12,353 bases of DNA from an uncultured Rhodospirillales bacterium. Its GTDB lineage: Bacteria; Pseudomonadota; Alphaproteobacteria; Rhodospirillales; Casp-alpha2. The notes under the pieces are model-generated. The model saw only the letters and a list, made by a program, of their open reading frames with translations. It did no database searches and had not been told where the DNA came from. Position numbers and translations under genes: made by a program. The stretch spans positions 1 through 12,353 of the forward strand of contig CALJEW010000229.1 of the NCBI GenBank assembly GCA_938074585.1. The letters run 5' to 3'. Shown here one piece after another: positions 1-7,507 of the stretch. How positions within the stretch are numbered: the first letter of the stretch is position 1; every line of letters begins with the position of its first letter.

Positions 1-1
1 T

Positions 2-205
2 AGCTTGTTGGTTGTTTCTCACCGGATCAGTACGCTAGAAAATATGGATGAAATTTTGGTTATGGAACAGGGCAAAATCATCGCCAGAGGTACGCACTCT
101 CAATTGCTCGCGTCATCCCCTTATTACCGGCAGACTTGGGAGCTGCAAAAACACAATTCACCGACACAATATCTAGATACAGGAACCGAGGGGGCGGACT
201 TATGA
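2..205 (+). CDS. ABC exporter half-transporter, C-terminal end (partial)
   Basis: This is the last 67 residues of an ABC transporter ATPase domain; the 5' part lies outside the window. The frame is open from base 2 (Ser-Leu-Leu-Val-Val-Ser-His-Arg). It shows the end of the nucleotide-binding domain: the H-loop (switch histidine) in VVSHRIST, then the D-E-I-L-V-M-E-Q-G-K-I strand and the GTH-x-x-LL motif typical of exporter-type (MsbA/LmrA/BmrCD-like) subunits. Its stop overlaps the start of the next gene (ATGA, 202-205), so the two are translationally coupled. Both encode the same class of half-transporter, so they should form a heterodimer in the inner membrane. Substrate cannot be read from this fragment. 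The Walker motifs are out of view, so it cannot be told which partner carries the degenerate ATP site. Confidence 0.9.
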   Translation, partial: SLLVVSHRISTLENMDEILVMEQGKIIARGTHSQLLASSPYYRQTWELQKHNSPTQYLDTGTEGADL

Positions 206-1983
206 TCAAAACCATTGATATGCATTACTTAAAGCATTTTTACCTGTATGCAAAAAACTATAAAAAAACCTCCTATCTTGGAATGGCGATGATGCCTTTA
301 TCCGTCGCCAGTAATTTATTATTTCCCTGGCTTGTTATTCAGGTCATTGATACAAAACTAATGCTTGGCCAGCTGGATGGATTATATAAGTTGTTATTCT
401 GGATGATTATCGTTTTGATAATCAATTATTTGGCCGATTCTTTTTATTCTTATTTTCTACGCAAAACCGGACAATTAACTGTTTTTGAAATGCGCTCAGA
501 ACTGTTTAGGCGCATCTTAAAATTGCCCAGAACATATTTCGACAAAACTCCAACCGGTGTAACCCTAACACGCTTGACCAGTGATTTAGAATCCATCGGG
601 GAATCCTTCGTACTAGGTGTTTTAAGTTTAGTTAAAGACACAATTAATACGGTAGCGGTGTTACTTTTTATGTTTGTTATAAATTGGCAATTAACTTTGG
701 TTGTCCTCGTGGTTTTTCCACCTATCCTTTACCTTACTTATTACGTACGTAATAAACTCCGGTCCTTATATCTGATCACACGTTCAACATTAGCTAAAGG
801 AACTGGTTACCTTCAAGAATGTTTGTTAGGGGTGAAAACGGTTCAGCTCTATGGCGCTGAGCAAGAGGTAGAAGATCAATATAGATCACATACATCGGCC
901 TTTTTGAAAGCACAGCTAAAGACCAATAAATACGACGCTGCCCTGTTTTCAATTATTACTGGCATCACAAGCATTACCATAGGACTGATCATCTGGTATG
1001 GAGCTGGGAGCATACAAAAAGGAGCCGTTTCGCTCGGAGTTTTAATTGCGTTTATTAATACTTTAGAAAAAATATTTATTCCCTTGCGGGATTTCACTTC
1101 CCAAATAGCATCCATTCAGCGCTCCTTTGCTGCGTTCGAGCATATTGAAGAATTATTTATAGAACCCTTGGAAGAAGACGGCAGATTGCTGCTCCCACCT
1201 CATGACCTGAAAGAGCGCTTGAGCACATTTGATTCTTTGCAATTTGACACTGTCAGTTTCCGTTATAATGAACAGACCCCCTACGTTTTAAAAGATGTCT
1301 CCTTCACCTTGAACAAGGGCGAGCAATTGGCAATGGTTGGCACGACTGGGTCTGGAAAGTCGACGATCATGCGCTTGATGAATAAAGTCTATATGGATTA
1401 CGAAGGCAGTATTTTATTAAATGGAATTGAGCTTTCGCTGATACCAAAAGAAAGTATGTTGCATCTTTTTTCATTGATGCAGCAAGATGCTTTCTTATTT
1501 GAAGAAAATGTTCATTTTAATATATCTCTTGGTAATAATGATGTCAGAGATCAAGCGGTGATCGATGCAGCGCACTATGTATATGCGCACAATTTTATTG
1601 AAGAATTACCCGGTCAATATGAATTTCAACTGACTAACAGCGGCGAGAATTTGTCTGCCGGTCAAACCCAATTAATTTCTTTTGCCCGCGCTATTGCTCA
1701 AGGCGGTCAGGTCGTCATGTTGGATGAAGCGACGAGTTCAGTAGATTCTATAACGGAAGAACTCATTCAAAAAGCCATAAGTAAATTATTTAAGGAAAAA
1801 ACTGTAATAGCCGTTGCACACCGATTGAGTACGATACGAAATGCCGATCAGATACTAGTATTGGCAGATGGAAAAGTTGTTGAACGAGGTAACCATCAAA
1901 TGCTTCTCGACATAGGTGGTGTCTACGCCGGGCTTTTACAAGACAGCAACTATGTTGATGGCGATACTCTGACTGAAATATAG
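202..1983 (+). CDS. ABC transporter ATP-binding/permease protein (second half of heterodimer)
   Basis: A complete 593-residue exporter half-transporter: an N-terminal six-helix membrane domain (about residues 20-320) and a C-terminal ATPase domain (about 345-585). Visible motifs are Walker A GTTGSGKST (380-388), Q-loop MQQD (426-429), a variant signature LSAGQ (484-488; LSGGQ is usual), Walker B VVMLDE with catalytic Glu509, the D-loop SSVD, and the H-loop His540 in AHRLST. All catalytic residues are present. The start at 202 is chosen because the ATG overlaps the stop of the upstream half-transporter (ATGA) and the membrane domain begins normally there; an in-frame extension back to 136 would only overlap the upstream gene. 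Family knowledge suggests export of a drug, lipid or peptide, but the substrate is not identifiable. No terminator is obvious after the stop. Confidence 0.95.
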   Translation: MIKTIDMHYLKHFYLYAKNYKKTSYLGMAMMPLSVASNLLFPWLVIQVIDTKLMLGQLDGLYKLLFWMIIVLIINYLADSFYSYFLRKTGQLTVFEMRSELFRRILKLPRTYFDKTPTGVTLTRLTSDLESIGESFVLGVLSLVKDTINTVAVLLFMFVINWQLTLVVLVVFPPILYLTYYVRNKLRSLYLITRSTLAKGTGYLQECLLGVKTVQLYGAEQEVEDQYRSHTSAFLKAQLKTNKYDAALFSIITGITSITIGLIIWYGAGSIQKGAVSLGVLIAFINTLEKIFIPLRDFTSQIASIQRSFAAFEHIEELFIEPLEEDGRLLLPPHDLKERLSTFDSLQFDTVSFRYNEQTPYVLKDVSFTLNKGEQLAMVGTTGSGKSTIMRLMNKVYMDYEGSILLNGIELSLIPKESMLHLFSLMQQDAFLFEENVHFNISLGNNDVRDQAVIDAAHYVYAHNFIEELPGQYEFQLTNSGENLSAGQTQLISFARAIAQGGQVVMLDEATSSVDSITEELIQKAISKLFKEKTVIAVAHRLSTIRNADQILVLADGKVVERGNHQMLLDIGGVYAGLLQDSNYVDGDTLTEI

Positions 1984-2289
1984 TAAATCACGTAACTTGA
2001 TACGATGGATGATGACAGATTTCTTTTGTGTATTGAAACAATTAAAATTAAAATTTCTCAAGTTGATATAAGATTGATGCTTGGAGTCTCTATGAAATAT
2101 TCATCAACTGGGGCAAAAATACCTTTAGGCCCTTATTCATATAATGACCAAAAAAGGAGGCCGATGATGAATGAAATATTTAATTTTCTATAATGGAAAC
2201 AACGTCGTACTTGGAACTCATAACGCCCCTATGTTGGAGTCTTTTCGACATTGGAAGTATTTTTATAGAAAGTACAAAAGATTTCATTT
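1984..2289 (+). other. AT-rich gap without a recognisable gene
   Basis: About 300 bases follow the ABC operon. A short open frame (2005-2193, 62 codons) matches no family I recognise and looks like chance. A strong ribosome-binding-like AAAAAAGGAGG sits at about 2150-2160, just before ATG ATG at 2164-2169. It may be the relic translation start of the decayed sensor kinase that follows, because only 8 codons then remain open before a stop. The expected periplasmic domain of that kinase cannot be recognised here, so this part has either been deleted or has drifted beyond recognition. Confidence 0.4.
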
Positions 2290-3201
2290 TGAGAATGAAA
2301 AGCGTTTTCTAAAAGTGCGACGCTTCGACAAACCATTTTGATGATTGTCTCGGGGTTAATTTTCTGGTTAGGTTTGGCCTGGGAATTGCTTTCTTTATCA
2401 AGTTTAGATCAAGCCCTAAACTGCCGAAGTCTAAAATATCTGCGCCCTATTTTGCACAAAGTCCCTTACCAAGTTAGTAATTTGGTCGGTGTAATCAATC
2501 AACTGATGGAACTATTGGGCCCATTGATTAACGCCATAACACGCTTTGCGGTCAAAACAGAACCACCAATTGCAAACCCCTTTAGCAGCTATTGAAACTC
2601 GAGTTGAAGTGGGATTAGGTGAAACGGACCCGGCAGAAATAGACAAAACACTTTTGCATTTAAAACTGACAACCAGCAAACTAGTCGTTTGGTTAATCAG
2701 CTTTTAAACCTTGCGCGCGCAACGCCCGATGCGGGAGAAGCAGCTTATGAGTGCATAGATATGAATGCCTTATGTTTTCTTTTCACATTAGACATGCTTA
2801 ATTTTATCCTCACTAAAAATATTCACCTAGGTCTAAAACGTAATCTGAATTAATGTTTCTAAGTGGGGATAAAACTTATTTAAAGAGATTCTGCGCAACT
2901 TGATTTACAATGTGATTTTATATTGCCCGGCGGAAAGTCATACAACCTTAGGACTTACAATGAATGAGGTGACAAGAATTTTCGAGATTGCAGACGATGG
3001 TACGGGCATCCCCTTTGATGGCTGAGAAAAGTCTTTTATCGGTTTTATTAATTGCATAGTTCTGCCGATGCCAGCTGTTGCGACCTTGGCTTACCTATCG
3101 TCCGTTAAATCATCTGGCGGCATGGTGGAGAAGTGGAAGCCTTGTCTGGTAGTGAGGGAAAAAGAGCTCGGATCAAAGTTTCATTCTCACTCGATACTTA
3201 A
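2290..3201 (+). pseudogene. Decayed TctE-like sensor histidine kinase
   Basis: Stitching frames recovers a sensor kinase of the TctE/QseC type. From about 2325 there is a membrane helix (ILMIVSGLIFWLGLAW), then the juxtamembrane segment (SLDQAL, LRPI) and a HAMP-like stretch (VINQLMELLG). After a frame change comes the phosphoacceptor H-box HQLQTPLAAIETRVEV, with the His codon at 2564-2566. Next are ETDPAEIDKTLLHLK and SRLVNQLLNLARATPDAGE. The ATPase domain follows: N-box NLIYNVILY (2900-2926), G1 box DDGTGIP (2993-3013), then VFYRFY, GLPIVR and WRHGGEVEAL, ending at a natural-looking stop at 3199-3201. At least three frame changes and several in-frame stops make it non-functional. The N-terminal periplasmic part is not recognisable, and no response-regulator gene is present nearby. 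The 5' boundary is approximate. Confidence 0.85.
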
Positions 3202-3243
3202 GGGTTAAACGTGAACCCCTTGCGGTCTTTTTCGATTTTTTTT
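3200..3243 (+). terminator. Likely rho-independent terminator after the sensor kinase relic
   Basis: AAGGGTT (3200-3206) can pair with AACCCCTT (3214-3221, one bulged C) around a 7-base loop. A T-rich run (CTTTTTCGATTTTTTTT) begins 5 bases after the stem. It directly follows the stop of the kinase relic and precedes the NIPSNAP gene, so it probably once ended the kinase transcript. The stem is short. Confidence 0.45.
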
Positions 3244-3382
3244 AAACTTTAACTTTAGACCTGTTCCGTATGGGGTATTGGTGTTCCTTTTTATATATGT
3301 ATGTTTAATTCATCATTGATTTATTGCCTTAAGGGCGCAAAAGTGTCGGTCTTTGTATTAATGAGACTAAGGAAAATAAAAC

Positions 3383-3712
3383 ATGCTTATCGATGTTCGT
3401 ACCTACGAGGTTAGACCTGGCACTTTAAAAGCGCATTTGGACTTATATGCTGAGTACGGCAAAGGCCCGCAAAGCAAGCATTTGGGGACGCCGTTGGCTT
3501 ATTTGAAAACAGAAACAGGAAACCCGAACGAATACGTTCACATGTGGGTATACAAGGATGCGGGCCACCGCGAAGCATGTCGGGCCGCCATGTGGGCCGA
3601 TTCAGATTGGTTGGCTTATACCAAACGTAGCGCTGAATTAGGAGCTTTGGTTCAGCAAAATAACCGCTTGATGGTTCCTGTTGATTTTTTTGATTTTGAC
3701 GCACCAACTTAA
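3383..3712 (+). CDS. NIPSNAP family protein
   Basis: A 109-residue protein made of a single NIPSNAP domain (dimeric alpha/beta-barrel, ferredoxin-like fold). Typical features are the opening strand and loop DVRTYEVRPG (4-13), the helix with LDLYAEYGKGPQSKHLG (19-35), the central E-Y-V-H-M-W-V-Y (50-57) and W-L-A-Y near 81-84. The start ATG has an AAGGAAA ribosome-binding site about 9 bases upstream. Bacterial members are small cytoplasmic proteins usually found beside catabolic or detoxification genes; their biochemical role is generally not established. It stands alone here, facing the MobA-like gene tail-to-tail across about 70 bases. Family assignment is firm and function is unknown. Confidence 0.85.
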   Translation: MLIDVRTYEVRPGTLKAHLDLYAEYGKGPQSKHLGTPLAYLKTETGNPNEYVHMWVYKDAGHREACRAAMWADSDWLAYTKRSAELGALVQQNNRLMVPVDFFDFDAPT

Positions 3713-3724
3713 GCTTCTTTGATA

Positions 3725-3758
3725 TGGCGCAGGCTTCTCACACTTGGGAACTGCGTCA
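3725..3758. terminator. Weak hairpin between convergent genes
   Basis: TGGCGCAG (3725-3732) pairs with CTGCGTCA (3751-3758) apart from one mismatch, between the NIPSNAP stop and the MobA-like stop. No run of T follows on either strand, so it may be only a weak or factor-assisted terminator shared by the two convergent genes. Confidence 0.3.
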
Positions 3759-3781
3759 TTATCAAAATAAACCCAACGTGT

Positions 3782-4351
3782 TTAAACTGTATCGTAATCT
3801 TGGTGAATACCGGGGTCATCGACGGGTGTTACTAAAACTGATTCTGGATTTTTTTCAATAATTGGTTTCCCCCCCTTATCGCCCTGCAAGTGTTTAACTT
3901 GAGCGAAGTAGTTCCGACCAATTAATACCGGATTCCCGTGTTTGTTTGCCTCAATCGGAACGCAAATATGATGGCCCTTTTCAGGGGCGTACCCATTTAT
4001 GAGCGCCTCATAGGTGCTGGGTTTAATGTGTGGCATATCGGCCAGTGTTATGAGTATTGCATCCACGTCCTCTGGCATTGCTAAAACCCCACACCGCAGC
4101 GACGATGCTATTCCGCTGGCGAAATCTGGATTATGAACAAATTGTACATTTGACTGTAATAAGGCCTGTTCAATCCTAAGCGCTTCATGGCCGGTAACAG
4201 CAATCACAGGATCGCACTTGCTGTTTAATAATCGGTCCAAAGCCGTTACAATCATCGGCGTTCCGTTGATTGGTGCTAATAATTTATTGATCGGCCCAGC
4301 GCGCTTTGACATGCCCGCCGCCAACAACAATCCACCTATTTTATGCGCCAT
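3782..4351 (-). CDS. MobA/MocA-like nucleotidyltransferase (molybdenum cofactor cytidylyl-/guanylyltransferase)
   Basis: A 189-residue single-domain NTP transferase (NTP_transf_3 fold). It has the N-terminal nucleotide-binding signature LLLAAGMSKRAGPINKLL (8-25), with G13 and K17 of the LAAGxSxR motif and K23. The metal-binding motif LADMPHI (103-109) carries the expected Asp. The C-terminal substrate-side motif is HGNPVLIGRNYF (138-149) followed by GDKGGKPII. Relatives transfer CMP or GMP to molybdopterin for xanthine-dehydrogenase or CO-dehydrogenase-type hydroxylases. The divergently placed XdhC gene supports that role. An AAGGAA ribosome-binding site lies about 10 bases before the ATG. 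CMP versus GMP specificity cannot be decided from sequence alone. No Mo hydroxylase subunit gene lies in the window, so its client enzyme must be encoded elsewhere or be lost. Confidence 0.88.
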   Translation of the reverse strand: MAHKIGGLLLAAGMSKRAGPINKLLAPINGTPMIVTALDRLLNSKCDPVIAVTGHEALRIEQALLQSNVQFVHNPDFASGIASSLRCGVLAMPEDVDAILITLADMPHIKPSTYEALINGYAPEKGHHICVPIEANKHGNPVLIGRNYFAQVKHLQGDKGGKPIIEKNPESVLVTPVDDPGIHQDYDTV

Positions 4352-4464
4352 TGATCCTATTTCCTTAGCTATTCGATGAGCACCTTCTTATGCCAAGATC
4401 ACAAAAAAGGCTATTTTTGAAAATAATGACGTGCGTCTGGCCACGGAATGACTATATTTTTTCA

Positions 4465-5481
4465 ATGGAAAATAATAACACACATAAACCTGTCGACGAC
4501 TTAGATGCCATCAACACTGCTTTGGGCTGGATCAAAGAAGGGCGCACTTGCGCTTTGGCAACAGTCACCCGCACATGGGGTTCAGCCCCCCGCCCAACCG
4601 GTAGCTTTTTAGCAATCAACGATCAAGGCGCATTTGTCGGTTCTGTATCAGGTGGCTGCATTGAAGGTGAAGTGGCAACCGAAGCTTTGGGGCTTATGCG
4701 CAATGGCGGATTCAAAAACGTCGATTTTGCCGTCTCAGATGAGCAAGCGTCAGGCGCTGGCTTAGCATGTGGCGGGAAAGTTTCTGTCCATGTGTTTGCT
4801 CTAACGCCTAAAAAGGTATCTCAGTTAAAGCAGCTCAGTCAATTAGCCGACCAGAAAACCGAAGTGGCATTCGTCATTGATGTGGTGACCGGCGAAGCAT
4901 CAATAGAAACTTGCGATGCTGATGGGGATATTGCGAAACTTTTACAAAAAGGAAAAAGCAGCTTATTGCGTGAAACCACCCCGGGTCTATTATTCGTGCG
5001 GCCTTTTTTGCCACCGCTCAGGATGTTCATAATTGGTGCAGTTCACATCGCTCAAGATTTGGCGGTGATGGCCCAGCGCTCAGGCTATGATGTGACTTTA
5101 ATTGATCCTCGTGACACGTGGGCAACACCGGAACGATTCCCCGGATTAATCATTGATCGCCGAATGCCCAGTGAAGCGATTATTGATTTGAGGCCCGATC
5201 AACGAACTGCGATCGTTGCGTTGTGTCATGATCCAAAATTAGATGATCCAGCCTTGGTTGAAGGTCTGAAATCAAAAGCCTTTTATATGGGCGCATTGGG
5301 GAGCCGTAAAAATCATGCCGGACGTTTGGCCCGTCTTGCAGAATATGGTTTTGATGAAAGTGATTTCCCCAGAATAAAAGGCCCCATAGGTCTTAATATT
5401 GGTGCTGCAACACCAGCTGAAATTGCGGTTTCTATTTTGGCTGAAGCCATTCAAACTCTAAGAATGGAACAACCAAGCTAG
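4465..5481 (+). CDS. xdhC: XdhC/CoxF-family molybdenum hydroxylase maturation protein
   Basis: A 338-residue two-domain XdhC protein. The N-terminal XdhC/CoxI domain carries ALATVTRTWGSAPRPTGS (30-47), SGGCIEGEV (62-70) and ACGGKVSV (101-108). A linker is followed by the Rossmann-like C-terminal domain with FIIGAVHIAQDLA (188-200), TLIDPRDTWATPERFPG (211-227), MGALGSRKNHAGRL (275-288) and PIGLNIGAATPAEIAVSIL (307-325). Members bind molybdenum cofactor and help insert the sulfurated form into xanthine-dehydrogenase-type enzymes. The ATG at 4465 gives the family's usual short N-terminus. The frame is open back to an ATG at 4390, but that 25-residue extension is not conserved-looking; neither start has a good ribosome-binding site. 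It is divergent from the MobA-like gene, and the shared spacer probably holds both promoters. Confidence 0.92.
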   Translation: MENNNTHKPVDDLDAINTALGWIKEGRTCALATVTRTWGSAPRPTGSFLAINDQGAFVGSVSGGCIEGEVATEALGLMRNGGFKNVDFAVSDEQASGAGLACGGKVSVHVFALTPKKVSQLKQLSQLADQKTEVAFVIDVVTGEASIETCDADGDIAKLLQKGKSSLLRETTPGLLFVRPFLPPLRMFIIGAVHIAQDLAVMAQRSGYDVTLIDPRDTWATPERFPGLIIDRRMPSEAIIDLRPDQRTAIVALCHDPKLDDPALVEGLKSKAFYMGALGSRKNHAGRLARLAEYGFDESDFPRIKGPIGLNIGAATPAEIAVSILAEAIQTLRMEQPS

Positions 5482-5612
5482 TAATAATTCTCAATTCTGT
5501 AAAACTTTGAGGACCGTGTCCCCTTAAAACTAAAGTTTTTATTTAAAAGTAATTATAACTTAAAATAACACATAAATTATGACGCCCGTATCGGCTAACT
5601 AAGTTTTTTAGG
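5482..5612 (+). other. AT-rich spacer after xdhC
   Basis: This spacer contains a small AT dyad, AAAACT/AGTTTT, near 5526-5539 followed by TATTTAAAAG. It could be a weak terminator but is GC-poor. No other element was recognised. Confidence 0.25.
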
Positions 5613-5933
5613 GTGGATAGCAGTAATGATTTAAGAGCACATATTTTCACCGCGCGAATTAGGTGGAGTCGCATTTTTGAATGCAAGGAGGTTGTCGACA
5701 ATCCTTTTTGCCCTTTGGAAATTAAATATGACGATTTAATCGAAGACTATGCAGATGAGGTTTCACTTGTAAGCGATGTTTTTGATAATCTTTTTGGTGC
5801 GCCGATGAAGTGCATAAGCAAACGACAAGCTCCACAAGTATCGGGTGGTACTTATCAAATAAATATATCTTCAGTTATTGAAAGCAAAGCCGGAGATTTA
5901 TTATGGCCGATCTGTCTATCGCCGAACCTTTAG
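5613..5933 (+). other. Unrecognised open frame in a decayed region
   Basis: An open frame of 106 codons begins at ATG 5613 without a clear ribosome-binding site. The predicted product is acidic in its first half (DLIEDYADEVSLVSDVFDNL) and contains a hydrophilic mid-section (KRQAPQVSGGTYQINISSV). I do not recognise it. It ends close to where the Ada-like pseudogene becomes readable. It could be a fragment of another broken gene, or chance. The base composition and amino-acid mix look protein-like, so it may be a relic, but there is no firm support. Confidence 0.2.
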
Positions 5934-5949
5934 CGGGCATTATAAAGTG

Positions 5950-6518
5950 TCCTATGGATACATCGAAAAAACCCGTCAACCTTCAATTGGCTCTCGATTA
6001 ACCGGTGCAATCAGCTATTTGATGAAAATGCACAAGACCAAACAGAACTGGGTCTGAGTGCACATGAGATTGGGCAGAGCGAAAACCATTATCCAGCTCA
6101 TTTTTACGCGATGGGCTGGTATTAGCCCATAAAAAATTTCTGCAATCTTTAACCCTGGGACATGCCAAAAAGTACCTATTTTAATCCGACAGTGTTTTAG
6201 ATGCAAAGCTTTACGTTGGCTTATCTGGCCCTAGCCGCTTACATGACCTATTTATAAATTTACAACACGTAACACCTGGCAAATATAAATCACGTGTTCA
6301 TAGTATGTAGTTTCGCTATGGCTTCCACTCAACGCTATTTGGCGACTGTTTAGCCATTGAAAGTGATCGGGGCCAACCGAATTGGCATCTTAATCCCGTG
6401 TTACCGGGTTATCAGAGGCACCGGGGTGATCATTGGGTGTCGATGGGGGACGGTAAGCAAAAAAGCTATGTTGGCATTTGAGTCAGTAAAATCAGAATTA
6501 TTGAAATCTGTGGTTTAA
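5950..6518 (+). pseudogene. Decayed AraC-HTH/O6-methylguanine-DNA methyltransferase fusion (Ada-like)
   Basis: Joining frames gives the usual order of bifunctional AraC-HTH/MGMT repair proteins. RLTGAISYL (about 5996-6022) leads into DENAQDQTELGLSAHEIGQSENHY, an AraC-type helix-turn-helix. Then come ISPKKFLQSLTLGHAKKYL (about 6120-6180), SDSVLDAKLYVGLSGPSRLHDLF, VTPGKYKS, and the linker strand FRYGFHSTLFGDCLAIE (6310-6362). The sequence then jumps in another frame to NRIGILIPCYRVIRGTGVI and WGTVSKKAMLAFES, finishing at a TAA at 6516-6518. Between these blocks roughly 270 bases of the methyltransferase domain are missing compared with the family. The active-site motif PCHRV reads PCYRV, and there are several stops and frameshifts. 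The cysteine survives, but the gene cannot make a working protein. The 5' end is uncertain. Confidence 0.85.
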
Positions 6519-6547
6519 TAAGCGGCACCTTCGCTTTAACATATTGC

Positions 6548-7507
6548 ATGATCCGTTCAGAAAACCCAGACGATCTATCCAATGTTTTAGAAAAATTCCT
6601 GCGTGATTCTGCAACCAGTTGGAGCGTCGGAACATTTGGTGCGATGGCTGAATTTTTCCATGACGCACAAACCAAAGTCAACTCAACAAGCGATATATTA
6701 TCTGCCCACAATTCATTAGGCACTATACAGATTGATACGAATAAAGCTTTGCGCTTAATTCCCTATGAAGGCTTGTCGAAACTGGAAGGAGCTTGGACAC
6801 AAGGTGTCTTGGTTTGCATGCCGATTGAGCTAGCTACAATGGAAAACCGTACTGGTCTTTATGAATTAAGTTCAAAAAATACGAGTGCACAGATTTTTGA
6901 CTTAGGGCTAGGCGTTGAGCATTTGGATGTTTGTATTCAAACTGATAATTCAAATCTCATATCAGTATTGCGTTCACATATAGGGTCAAACATTTTTGAG
7001 CCAAAGTTACGCCTCGTTGAAGCCATTCAAGCCGTCAGCCCAACCCGTATTTTTAGATCGAAAGCTGCATCAATCCACGTTTATTCGGCAATCCCTGCAA
7101 CCGGTGATGAAACCCCATTAGGCCCCCACACCCATCTTTCAGAAAAACTGTTGAGCCATAACCAAACCCAAGCCGCCACCGTACCCGTACCAGATAATTG
7201 GGTACCCGTATTAGCTTTTTTTCCGCCCAATCCTATACGTGATAGAACCGGTACTGTGCGGGAGTTTGACATGCAGGCGTTTATTCAGTTTCAAGATTTT
7301 CTGGAACAGTTCGGGCCTGATCCGCTTTTCCAAATTAAAAGTAAGTTCATACAAGCTATGAAAACAAATATGGGACCCAATGATTACTTGATACCTAAAT
7401 CAAAGGCGGAACGGACCGTATTGCGCGTTGCCATTCGCCAACGCCATCATAGCCATGGCCCGTCGGTATTGCTTGATAAATGGAAGGCCGCTTACGAGTC
7501 CACCTGA
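6548..7507 (+). CDS. Conserved-looking protein of unknown function
   Basis: A complete 319-residue frame with protein-like composition. The predicted product is soluble, with no signal peptide or membrane helix. Notable segments are SATSWSVGTFGAMAEF (21-36), LIPYEGLSKLEGAWTQGV (70-87), GPHTHLSEKLLSH (192-204), VLAFFPPNPIRD (221-232) and a histidine-rich RQRHHSHGPS (298-307). The PHTH and HHSH clusters could bind metal, but this is only a guess. The overall pattern resembles a domain-of-unknown-function family I dimly recall from alphaproteobacteria (possibly DUF6925); I cannot confirm it. ATG 6548 is the first Met, 30 bases after the Ada-like relic; the frame is open back to 6482 and no clear ribosome-binding site is seen, so the true start is uncertain. 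The 3' end overlaps the convergent MFS gene by 16 bases. Confidence 0.7.
   Translation: MIRSENPDDLSNVLEKFLRDSATSWSVGTFGAMAEFFHDAQTKVNSTSDILSAHNSLGTIQIDTNKALRLIPYEGLSKLEGAWTQGVLVCMPIELATMENRTGLYELSSKNTSAQIFDLGLGVEHLDVCIQTDNSNLISVLRSHIGSNIFEPKLRLVEAIQAVSPTRIFRSKAASIHVYSAIPATGDETPLGPHTHLSEKLLSHNQTQAATVPVPDNWVPVLAFFPPNPIRDRTGTVREFDMQAFIQFQDFLEQFGPDPLFQIKSKFIQAMKTNMGPNDYLIPKSKAERTVLRVAIRQRHHSHGPSVLLDKWKAAYEST

Noticed and set aside
136..201. In-frame upstream extension of the second ABC half-transporter
   Set aside because: It would overlap 70 bases of the upstream gene; the ATGA overlap at 202 is the normal coupled start.
2005..2193. Short open frame of 62 codons after the ABC operon
   Set aside because: No ribosome-binding site at its start, no recognisable motif; treated as chance.
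4390..4464. Earlier ATG for xdhC
   Set aside because: It adds 25 residues unlike the family N-terminus and has no ribosome-binding site.
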